Below, piece after piece: positions 1 to 5,756 of a stretch of DNA of 5,756 nt (within the stretch, counting starts at the first letter, position 1; the number at the start of each line of letters is the position of its first letter). The stretch spans positions 1 through 5,756 of the forward strand of contig JAIRZP010000059.1 in assembly GCA_031267175.1 (NCBI GenBank), in the 5' to 3' direction. A program made the translations under genes and the position numbers. This DNA comes from Coriobacteriales bacterium (GTDB taxonomy: Bacteria; Actinomycetota; Coriobacteriia; Coriobacteriales; UBA8131). The notes under the pieces are model-generated. The model did not search any database and was not told the DNA's origin. It saw nothing but the letters and a program-made list of their open reading frames with translations.

Positions 1-1
1 G

Positions 2-955
<954 letters not shown>

Positions 956-994
956 CAGAGGCAAGCAAAGCATCACGATAAGAGGGAGAAAACC

Positions 995-1576
995 ATGACC
1001 ATCCAAAACGAAACCCTGGACGTACTGGCCAGACGCGCTACCTGCAGGGCCTTTACGGACAAGCCGGTGGAGAAGGAGAAGCTCGAAGCCATTGCCCTGG
1101 CGGGCGTGCAGGCCCCTTCGTCCAACAATATGCAGGGCTGGCGCATCTCTGTTGTCTCAGACAAAAGCTACGTGGACTATCTCGATGAGCTTTCGATAAC
1201 TGCCATCAAGACCAATAACCCGCGCATGTATGAGCGGATAATGAGCCGTTCGGGCAAGACGCTGTATAACGCACCCGTGCTTATCGCCATCGCTACGCCT
1301 CGTTCTGTGCAGTATTCCGTAGACATGGACAGCGGCATCGTGTGCGAGAACATGGTGCTCGCGGCAACGGCCCTGGGGCTCGACACCTGCATCAACCGCA
1401 TGGTGACCGCCGGAATACAAGGGCCGCATAAGCAGGAGATCTACGATACGCTGGGCATTCCCGAGGGCTTTGAGTTCTCCATAGCAATCCTGGTGGGCTA
1501 CTCTGAGCAACCGGCAACGCCGCACATCGCAGACGAAAGCAAGATAGTCTTCATAGAGGACGCAGGCTCGCGGTAG
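995..1576 (+). CDS. Nitroreductase-family FMN-dependent oxidoreductase
   Basis: A 193-residue protein, typical in length for the small nitroreductase superfamily: cytosolic homodimers that bind FMN and pass electrons from NAD(P)H to nitroaromatics, quinones or other acceptors. The N-terminal RRATCRAF (residues 13-20) matches the RRSxRxF FMN-phosphate motif. APSSNNMQGW (40-49) matches the APSxxNxQPW-type FMN loop with P replaced by G. The segment at 112-132 (DSGIVCENM followed by LAATALGLDTC) matches the conserved dimer-interface and FMN helix ending in a GLG/GLD turn. ATG 995 is supported by a purine-rich AGAGGGAG at about 981-988. The gene follows purA by 39 nt with no visible terminator between them. 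The physiological substrate cannot be told from sequence, and members range from nitroreductases to flavin-processing and dehydrogenase enzymes. Confidence 0.9.
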   Translation: MTIQNETLDVLARRATCRAFTDKPVEKEKLEAIALAGVQAPSSNNMQGWRISVVSDKSYVDYLDELSITAIKTNNPRMYERIMSRSGKTLYNAPVLIAIATPRSVQYSVDMDSGIVCENMVLAATALGLDTCINRMVTAGIQGPHKQEIYDTLGIPEGFEFSIAILVGYSEQPATPHIADESKIVFIEDAGSR

Positions 1577-1592
1577 AGGCATTCTGTGCAAG

Positions 1593-1621
1593 AGGCCGGT
1601 TTTGCCGTGTTGTGGTAGGAT
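1593..1621 (+). promoter_or_regulatory. Possible weak promoter for the SRP RNA
   Basis: TAGGAT at 1616-1621 matches four of six bases of a -10 box and lies 7 nt upstream of G1629, where the RNA's terminal helix begins, which is the right distance for a start. The 17-bp-upstream position (1593-1598, AGGCCG) is a poor -35 match, and the better TTGCCG at 1602-1607 is too close. The RNA could instead be processed from read-through of the upstream genes. Confidence 0.3.
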
Positions 1622-1628
1622 TATGCAC

Positions 1629-1709
1629 GGCTTGGGCGGCAACACACTCCGAACCTGGTCAGGTCTTGACGGAAGCAGCCATAAGGGGCAGCTGTTGAGC
1701 GCCCGAGCC
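1629..1709 (+). ncRNA. ffs: Signal recognition particle RNA, short bacterial (4.5S) type
   Basis: The RNA scaffold for Ffh in the signal recognition particle, which delivers nascent membrane and secreted proteins to FtsY and SecYEG. The domain IV core is unmistakable. GGTCAGGTC (1657-1665) and GAAGCAGCC (1672-1680) carry the Ffh-binding symmetric internal loop, with GGU pairing to GCC and UCU to GGA around an apical tetraloop UGAC at 1667-1670. That loop fits the URRC class rather than the common GGAA. The ends form a 10-bp helix, 1629-1638 with 1700-1709, containing one G-U. CAACA (1640-1644) pairs further with TGTTG (1693-1697). Pairing stops at C1628/A1710, so the RNA is about 81 nt with no room for an Alu domain, unlike the long form of Bacillus and many Clostridia. 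Exact ends are inferred from pairing. It lies 52 nt after the nitroreductase gene and 72 nt before dedA. Confidence 0.92.
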
Positions 1710-1781
1710 ATCTGACGGCGCGAGAGCCCACGGTTTCTCCGTGCCCGTTCGTAGTGCCCGAGCCCCAACGCAAAGGATTGC

Positions 1782-2462
1782 ATGGAAATAATCCAGTTCT
1801 TTATCGACCTGCTGCGCGATCCGCGGCAATTTATCGCAGACTGGATTACCAATCTTGGGCCTATCTGGGTCTACATACCCCTGTTCATCATCATCTTTGT
1901 GGAGACCGGGCTGGTCGTGATGCCGTTTCTTCCGGGGGACTCCCTGCTTTTTGCTGCCGGAGTCTTTGCAAATGGGGGAGGGCTCAACCCTGTTCTTCTC
2001 ATTTGCCTGCTCAGCCTCGCCGCGATACTCGGCAACACCTCCAACTACTGGATTGGCCGCAAGATAGGGCAGGCTATTATCGACGGCGGACGCGTCAAGG
2101 CCCTCACCCCCGAGCGTATCGAAAAAACGCAGGTGTTCTTTGATAAATACGGCCTGCTGGCGATAGTGGTCACGCGGTTCTTCCCTATTATCCGTACCTT
2201 TGCGCCGTTTCTGGCCGGAGTCGGCACGATGCATTTTGCGCGCTTTACGCTGTTCAATGCCATCGGTGGCATTCTCTGGGTGAGCCTCTTTACACTGCTC
2301 GGCTACTTTTTTGGCGGTATCCCGTTTGTGCAGGACAACTTTGAATGGGTCATCATCGCCATAGTGGTCATCAGCTTTTTGCCCACGGTCATCGGCATCG
2401 TCCAGAACCGGCTCAAGAAGGCGCGGAGCAACAAGGGCAAGGACACAACGGATGCTGAGTGA
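1782..2462 (+). CDS. DedA/VTT-family integral membrane protein
   Basis: A 226-residue polytopic inner-membrane protein of the DedA family (PF09335, SNARE-associated/VTT). Members act in membrane homeostasis, and some recycle undecaprenyl phosphate or phospholipids across the membrane. Family landmarks are E41 followed by PFLPGD (48-53) in the first re-entrant region, FFDKYG (119-124), then TRFFPIIRTFAPFLAGVGTM (131-150) with the conserved R132 and R138, and a following amphipathic/TM block beginning FTLFNAIGG. Hydrophobic stretches lie at about 30-48, 68-84, 125-146, 157-178 and 187-207, and the tail is short and basic (KKARSNKGK). ATG 1782 has AAAGGA at 1772-1777, only four bases away but convincing. 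The stop codon lies inside the start of the next gene. Subfamily and lipid substrate cannot be assigned from sequence. Confidence 0.93.
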   Translation: MEIIQFFIDLLRDPRQFIADWITNLGPIWVYIPLFIIIFVETGLVVMPFLPGDSLLFAAGVFANGGGLNPVLLICLLSLAAILGNTSNYWIGRKIGQAIIDGGRVKALTPERIEKTQVFFDKYGLLAIVVTRFFPIIRTFAPFLAGVGTMHFARFTLFNAIGGILWVSLFTLLGYFFGGIPFVQDNFEWVIIAIVVISFLPTVIGIVQNRLKKARSNKGKDTTDAE

Positions 2463-3897
2463 ACGGCTCCAGACACGGGTGATGAAGGCGCTCAGCTCCG
2501 GCTATCTGGACATGGAACCGTTGGGGGGCGTGCGGGCGTCCCTGCCTGCCGCGCGAGACCGCCAGACACCGTGCTTGCTCTATGTGCATATACCGTTTTG
2601 CGAGCGGCTCTGTCCCTACTGCTCATTTTGCAGGTATCCGTTTGACGAGCTGCGCGCGCGCGCGTATTTTGCCTGTCTGCGGAGTGAGATGCAGATGGTG
2701 GCACGCCTGGGCTATGCGGTGGAGTCCCTCTACATCGGTGGTGGCACGCCCACCATCCTCATAGATGAGCTGGCCCGAACCATCGACTACGCGCACGAGC
2801 TGTTCAAGCTGCGGGAGGTTTCGTGCGAGACCAATCCCAATCATCTTATTCCCCGGGTACTGGATGTCTTGGATGGCAGGGTGCAGCGGCTCAGCGTGGG
2901 CGTACAGAGTTTTGACGACGGTCTGCTCAAGCGTATGCGCCGCTTTGACAAGTATGGGAGTGGCGAGGAGATACTCGAGCGCCTGCTGGCCTCTGAAGCG
3001 CGCTTTGAGAGCCTTAACGCCGACATGATCTTCAACTTTCCTTCACAAACCGAGGACATCCTCATCTACGACCTGGCCTGTATCCTGGAAAGCCGGGTGA
3101 GCCAGTGCACCTTCTACCCGCTGATGGCGTCGCCTGCCGTAGAGAAGTCTCTGGCAGCCACCGTCGGCAAAGTGGATTATCGCAGAGAGGCACAGTTCTA
3201 TGAGCTGATTTGCGAGGTGCTGGCAGCGCCTGCATGTTCGTCTGGGTCGGCACCTACACACGCTCACACACTCGCACCCATACCTGCCCTTTCATCCTCA
3301 TCCACGTCCGATTCCACTCCTGCTCCCACTTCGGCACCCACGCACACGCCTGCCCTGTCGCTGGGTCTCCCGCAGACATCCTCCGCGGCTTTTTCCTTTG
3401 GCAGCGCCTGGACCTTTAACGCTTCTGACACAGCGATGATTGACGAGTACATCATCAACTACGAGGAATACCCTGCCATTGGTGCCGGCGGCTTCTCGTA
3501 CCTCAGCGGCAGCCTCTATGCCAACACCTTCAGCGTGGACGAGTACATCCGCCGCCTTGAGTCCGGGCAGATGAGCGTCAAACAGCGCAGCCGCTTCTCA
3601 AAAACCAGCAGAATGCGGTACCGCCTGATGATGCAGCTCTTTGGGCTCGAGCTTGACAAAGCCGCGTGGAAGAGGGATTTTGGCGTGGGCGTGGCCGCGG
3701 GGCTCCCGGCCGAATACGCCTTCTTCAAAGCTGCGAGTGCCTTTGCCGTTGACAATAAGGCGCGAATAACCCTCACGCCAAAAGGTCGTTACCTCCTCGT
3801 GGCGCTGATGCGCGAGTTCTTCATCGGCGTCAACGGCCTCAGAGACCTGGCCCGCTCTACGCTCCCTCCTGAGGAACAGGATCTGGTGTTTACCTGA
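2452..3897 (+). CDS. HemN/HemW-like radical SAM protein with low-complexity insert
   Basis: A 481-residue radical SAM enzyme of the coproporphyrinogen III dehydrogenase-like group. YVHIPFCERLCPYC places the cluster cysteines at C50, C54 and C57 (CX3CX2C, with an extra C60). GGGTPT (96-101), ETNPN (126-130), LSVGVQSF (147-154) and NADMIFNFPSQT (189-200) are further HemN/HemW core motifs. After about residue 257 comes a Ser/Thr/Pro/Ala-rich segment to about 312, then INYEEYPAIGAGGFSYL at about 336-352, equivalent to the NxxYW-GIGAGA stretch, and a HemN_C-like C-terminal region. Relatives include HemN (haem synthesis), HemW (haem chaperone) and ChuW/HutW (anaerobic haem opening). The roughly 43-residue extension before the cluster recalls ChuW/HutW, but the CPYC form recalls HemW, so function is open. 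ATG 2452 has AAGGA at 2439-2443 and overlaps dedA by 11 nt, suggesting coupled translation. Confidence 0.88.
   Translation: MLSERLQTRVMKALSSGYLDMEPLGGVRASLPAARDRQTPCLLYVHIPFCERLCPYCSFCRYPFDELRARAYFACLRSEMQMVARLGYAVESLYIGGGTPTILIDELARTIDYAHELFKLREVSCETNPNHLIPRVLDVLDGRVQRLSVGVQSFDDGLLKRMRRFDKYGSGEEILERLLASEARFESLNADMIFNFPSQTEDILIYDLACILESRVSQCTFYPLMASPAVEKSLAATVGKVDYRREAQFYELICEVLAAPACSSGSAPTHAHTLAPIPALSSSSTSDSTPAPTSAPTHTPALSLGLPQTSSAAFSFGSAWTFNASDTAMIDEYIINYEEYPAIGAGGFSYLSGSLYANTFSVDEYIRRLESGQMSVKQRSRFSKTSRMRYRLMMQLFGLELDKAAWKRDFGVGVAAGLPAEYAFFKAASAFAVDNKARITLTPKGRYLLVALMREFFIGVNGLRDLARSTLPPEEQDLVFT
3223..3387 (+). other. Ser/Thr/Pro/Ala-rich low-complexity insert in the radical SAM protein
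   Basis: Codons about 258-312 encode a stretch dominated by A, P, S and T with three His, containing near-repeats such as SAPTHAHT and SAPTHTPA and a TPAPTSAPT run. It separates the radical SAM barrel from the HemN_C-like part. The frame stays open and homology resumes after it, so this is an in-frame insert and not a frameshift. The + strand here is C-rich and G-poor, unlike the flanking coding DNA. Confidence 0.75.
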
Positions 3898-3918
3898 GGC
3901 AAGGAAACCTGAAGCTGC

Positions 3919-3978
3919 TGTTTCTTTTGTCTTCCTCATTGTCCTTCTCCATAATTTCTTTGTTGCTCTCCCCTCCCC
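3919..3978 (+). other. Pyrimidine-rich, G-poor tract, possible Rho-dependent termination region
   Basis: Just after the radical SAM stop codon, about 86% of bases between 3921 and 3978 are C or T, and the C's greatly outnumber the few G's. There is no strong hairpin followed by a T-run in this gap. A C-rich, G-poor transcript is what Rho loading sites favour, so this may end the dedA-radical SAM transcript. This is an inference from composition only; a weak 7-bp hairpin near 3887-3907 is the only alternative. Confidence 0.3.
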
Positions 3979-4003
3979 AAAGTATCAGTTATGCGACGGT
4001 AAC

Positions 4004-4032
4004 TTAAGTGGGCTTGCCTTATATGTTATGAT
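4004..4032 (+). promoter_or_regulatory. Extended -10 promoter for the veg-family gene
   Basis: TGTTATGAT (4024-4032) reads as an extended -10: TGn joined to TATGAT, five of six consensus bases. TTAAGT at 4004-4009, with a 17-bp spacer, is a modest -35 match (3/6), as is common for extended -10 promoters. The predicted start is about 4039-4040, giving a leader of roughly 41 nt. The region is clearly more AT-rich than the coding DNA around it. Confidence 0.6.
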
Positions 4033-4080
4033 GGATGCTCACGATATTGTCTCCTCGGGAGAAAGCCAGGGTCTACTTAT

Positions 4081-4374
4081 ATGGATTTAGAACAGCAGGG
4101 GCAACTTGTTAACATTATTCGTGATAAGCTGACAGACTTATCAGGCGAAAGACTCAGAATCAGAGCGAACATGGGCCGTTCGAGGATTATGGAATGCGAG
4201 GGAGTCATTACCCAGGCACATCCGCAGCTCTTTATCATGGAGCTTGAATTACGGCGCGGCAATGTCCGTCGTCAGTCGTACCAGTACGTTGACATACTCA
4301 CGGGCACGGTCGAACTGAGCATCGTGGAGAGCCAGGAGTTGCTCTTTCCCACGTTTTCGCAAATCCCCAACTAG
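4081..4374 (+). CDS. Veg-family protein (DUF1021)
   Basis: A 97-residue protein matching the Veg family: a helical start (IIRDKLTDLSGERLRIRANMGRSR, of which ERLRIRANMGRSR aligns with the KRLTLKANGGRRK type of Bacillus Veg), then alternating strands through GVITQAHPQLFIMEL and SYQYVDILTGTVEL, the family's closing block. In Bacillus subtilis Veg is an abundant small cytosolic protein that stimulates biofilm genes by countering SinR; that role cannot be assumed here. This protein is about ten residues longer than the Bacillus one, the excess being a tail at 84-97 (QELLFPTFSQIPN). ATG 4081 is the only start in frame. Its ribosome site is weak or distant: GGGAGAAAG ends about 15 nt upstream and CCAGGG about 9. 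It is apparently a single-gene unit, with its own promoter upstream and a long hairpin downstream. Confidence 0.88.
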   Translation: MDLEQQGQLVNIIRDKLTDLSGERLRIRANMGRSRIMECEGVITQAHPQLFIMELELRRGNVRRQSYQYVDILTGTVELSIVESQELLFPTFSQIPN

Positions 4375-4390
4375 GATCGCCGATGTATTC

Positions 4391-4464
4391 ATTGCCGCGC
4401 CTGTTTCACTCGTTCACAGCAAACCCACCCCATTGTTGCGGGCGAGTGAAGCAGGCGCGGCAAT
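4391..4464 (+). repeat. 22-bp inverted repeat forming a long hairpin, likely terminator between convergent genes
   Basis: Arms 4391-4412 and 4443-4464 are complementary over 22 positions with a single U-G wobble (U4404 with G4451). In + strand RNA the helix extends through two further U-G pairs and C4415-G4440 to 25 bp, leaving a 24-nt loop in which GCAA (4419-4422) can pair with TTGC (4436-4439). No run of T follows on either strand (only CTCTTTG at 4469-4475 on +), so it is not a textbook intrinsic terminator. Position, 16 nt after the veg stop and between convergent genes, favours a transcript-ending or 3'-protecting role. Confidence 0.85.
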
Positions 4465-4467
4465 CCA

Positions 4468-4486
4468 GCTCTTTGTACGAAGGAGC
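4468..4486 (+). other. Small hairpin next to the long inverted repeat
   Basis: GCTCTTT (4468-4474) pairs with AAGGAGC (4480-4486) around a 5-nt loop, with one T-G wobble. It may assist 3'-end formation of either convergent transcript. Nothing else recognisable lies between it and the - strand stop codon at 4544. Confidence 0.35.
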
Positions 4487-4543
4487 GAGGGCTCATAGCA
4501 ATTATGCATGAGGCGAGACGGGGCAGGGAATCTGCTTCAAGCA

Positions 4544-5389
4544 CTAGTCCTTCAACATCGCATTAACCTCGGCCTGGGTAAACACCGGGCCGTCGAGGCA
4601 GATGTACTTGCTGCCCACGTTGCACCGGCCGCACTTGCCAATGCCGCACTTCATCCGCATCTCGAGCGTGGTGAGGATATGGTCGTCAGGCACACCCATC
4701 TCGGCCAGGGCCTTTGAGCAGGTGCGGTAGAGGCTCGGGCCACCGCAGAGCACCGCCGTGGTATGGGAGATGTCCAGCCCCAGGCTCGTCAGAAACGGAG
4801 CGGTATACTCCACGGGCCCTTCCCAGTCTTCGCTTGGACGATACACACTCACGTGTATATGGGTGTTCGGCTCTGCCGGCCAGAGATCAAAGAGCTGCTC
4901 CTTAAACACCAGGTCTGCCTTGGTCGAGGCGCTGTAGACCAGGTCGATACGCCCGTAGTCCGCGCGAAATGCGAGGGTATGGAGCAAGAAGGTGCGCACC
5001 GGCGGGAGCCCAATGCCTCCCGCGATAAACAGCATGTTGTGCCCCTTACACTGCTCCACCGGCCAGGCGTTGCCATAGGGGCCTCTCACGATAACCTGCG
5101 AGCCCGGATAGAGCAGATGGAGCCGCTCGGTGACGGTGCCGACCTTTTTAACGGTAAACTCAAGCCAGTCCGCACCTCCCATGGAAACGCAGAACATGCA
5201 CTCGCCGTGCTCCACGATACCCAACATCCCCAGCTGCCCGGGCACAAACCTAAAGGGAAGCGCGCCGTCAAGCGTCTGAACTCTGAAGGACTTGACGTCG
5301 CTGGTTTCCTCGGTAATCTCGATGACTTTGCACACCGTGGGAACAAGCGGGTTGTTTTCGCACGAACAATCGTGAGTAAGCTCAATCAT
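4544..5389 (-). CDS. FAD/NAD(P)-binding [2Fe-2S] reductase subunit (sulfhydrogenase gamma / AsrB-like)
   Basis: A 281-residue flavoprotein of the PyrK/HydG/AsrB type, which moves electrons between NAD(P)H and an Fe-S partner subunit. An FAD-binding barrel holds VPGQLGM (49-55) and the RGPYGN loop (102-107). A nucleotide-binding domain begins with FIAGGIGLPPVR (121-132) and ends near LCGGPSL (214-220). The C-terminal cluster has C248, C253, C256 and C264 in the frame EMRMKCGIGKCGRC to YICLDGPVF, matching closely the gamma subunit of sulfhydrogenases and AsrB of anaerobic sulfite reductase. The N-terminus carries a CxC (C8, C10) like AsrB. At the flavin-facing serine of the usual SxS motif this protein has C67 (FCVS). 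ATG 5389 overlaps the upstream gene by 8 nt and has AAGGTGG at 5396-5402. Which complex it serves is undecided, because no catalytic subunit is visible. Confidence 0.9.
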   Translation of the reverse strand: MIELTHDCSCENNPLVPTVCKVIEITEETSDVKSFRVQTLDGALPFRFVPGQLGMLGIVEHGECMFCVSMGGADWLEFTVKKVGTVTERLHLLYPGSQVIVRGPYGNAWPVEQCKGHNMLFIAGGIGLPPVRTFLLHTLAFRADYGRIDLVYSASTKADLVFKEQLFDLWPAEPNTHIHVSVYRPSEDWEGPVEYTAPFLTSLGLDISHTTAVLCGGPSLYRTCSKALAEMGVPDDHILTTLEMRMKCGIGKCGRCNVGSKYICLDGPVFTQAEVNAMLKD

Positions 5390-5756
5390 TGCCAGCCACC
5401 TTCTCGGAATCCTCGATTATCCGGGTAATGTCGATGCCCACCGGACACATCTCTATACAACGTCCGCAACCACTGCAAAGCGAGCTGCCATAGCGGCTGT
5501 CAAAGAAGCTGAGCTTGTGCATGAACCGGTTGCGCAGGCGCTTCATCTTGGTAGGCCGTGGGTTGTGATTGCCGGCCATGAGCGTGTAGTCCGTAAACAT
5601 GCAGCTGTCCCAGCTGCGGAACCGGTAGCCTTCATTGCCCCGGTTGTTCTGACTCATATCAAAGCAGTAGCAGGTGGGGCACACAAAGGTGCAGGTGCCG
5701 CAGTTAAGGCACTTCAAGCTGAGATCGTTCCAGTAGGGGCTGTCAAACATTGTTTC
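5382..5756 (-). CDS. Di-[4Fe-4S] electron-transfer subunit (sulfhydrogenase beta / AsrA-like), C-terminal part
   Basis: The last 124 residues of a protein whose N-terminus lies beyond the right edge; family members are usually about 330-350 residues. Counting from the Met at 5750, cysteines C14, C17, C20 and C24 (CX2CX2CX3CP) and C92, C95, C98 and C102 (same spacing, ending CPVGID) would hold two [4Fe-4S] clusters. Between them lie the family landmarks SWDSC (46-50), AGNHNPRPTK (59-68) and a basic RxRNRFMHKL. The Met at 5750 is not taken as the start: the frame is open to the edge, and the FDSPYW stretch before the first cluster matches the interior of HydB/AsrA proteins. The stop codon lies within the first codons of the flavin subunit gene, so the two are translated together and probably form one electron-transfer module. 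Confidence 0.87.
   Translation of the reverse strand, partial: ETMFDSPYWNDLSLKCLNCGTCTFVCPTCYCFDMSQNNRGNEGYRFRSWDSCMFTDYTLMAGNHNPRPTKMKRLRNRFMHKLSFFDSRYGSSLCSGCGRCIEMCPVGIDITRIIEDSEKVAGND

Noticed and set aside
1729..1743. CACGG-TTTCT-CCGTG hairpin after the SRP RNA as an intrinsic terminator
   Set aside because: The stem is only five pairs with no following T-run, so termination before dedA is not supported.
1157..1852. Long open frame on the - strand across the nitroreductase 3' end and SRP RNA
   Set aside because: It lies antisense to a recognised gene and a structural RNA, and its translation resembles no family and has the Arg/His-rich look of a shadow frame.
1659..2234. - strand open frame opposite dedA
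   Set aside because: It overlaps a clear DedA gene and the SRP RNA; its charged, low-hydrophobicity translation is an antisense artefact.
3887..3907. Hairpin at the end of the radical SAM gene as an intrinsic terminator
   Set aside because: Seven pairs with a bulge, overlapping the stop codon, and the T-rich stretch begins more than ten bases later; too weak to call.
4028..4090. Small upstream open frame (ATGATG, 20 codons) overlapping the veg start
   Set aside because: Its start codons lie within the predicted -10 box, upstream of the expected transcription start, so it would not be transcribed from that promoter.
4763..5428. 221-residue + strand open frame opposite the flavin subunit
   Set aside because: It is antisense to a protein with complete FAD, NAD and [2Fe-2S] motifs, and no family features are visible in it.
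5382..5750. Stand-alone 122-residue ferredoxin starting at the Met at 5750
   Set aside because: The frame is open to the window edge, no ribosome site precedes that Met, and the residues around it match the interior of longer HydB/AsrA proteins.

Overview
The window is a 5.8-kb stretch of a GC-rich bacterial chromosome with ordinary, compact gene organisation: six protein-coding genes, two of them cut by the window edges, and one structural RNA gene. A short SRP RNA with no Alu domain, high GC, a Veg-family protein and several oxygen-sensitive redox proteins (a radical SAM enzyme and an Fe-S flavoprotein pair of the sulfhydrogenase / anaerobic sulfite reductase type) together suggest an anaerobic Gram-positive. 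The class Coriobacteriia (Actinobacteria) is my best guess. This is an inference from gene content, not an identification.

Left part (1-1576, + strand): the 3' three quarters of purA (adenylosuccinate synthetase), then after 39 nt a small nitroreductase-family flavoprotein. Middle (1577-3897, + strand): a 205-nt gap holding a compact 4.5S-type signal recognition particle RNA of about 81 nt, then a DedA-family membrane protein whose end overlaps by 11 nt a HemN/HemW-like radical SAM protein carrying an unusual Ser/Thr/Pro/Ala-rich insert. Next comes a 183-nt AT-richer gap with a pyrimidine-rich tract and a good extended -10 promoter, which serves a Veg-family gene (4081-4374).

Right part: veg faces an operon on the - strand. 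The 169-nt convergent gap contains a 74-nt inverted repeat with 22-bp arms (25 bp including wobbles), probably the RNA hairpin closing the veg transcript. The - strand operon encodes, in transcription order, the C-terminal part of a di-[4Fe-4S] electron-transfer subunit (HydB/AsrA-like, continuing past the right edge) and a complete FAD/NAD(P)H plus [2Fe-2S] subunit (HydG/AsrB-like), overlapping by 8 nt. Together they would pass electrons between a pyridine nucleotide and a catalytic subunit that is not in this window and cannot lie directly downstream.

I see no mobile element, CRISPR array, tRNA or phage gene, and no clear sign of a wholly new system. The most useful second looks are the SRP RNA with a URRC-type tetraloop, the convergent-gap hairpin, the low-complexity insert in the radical SAM protein, and the redox pair lacking a downstream partner.
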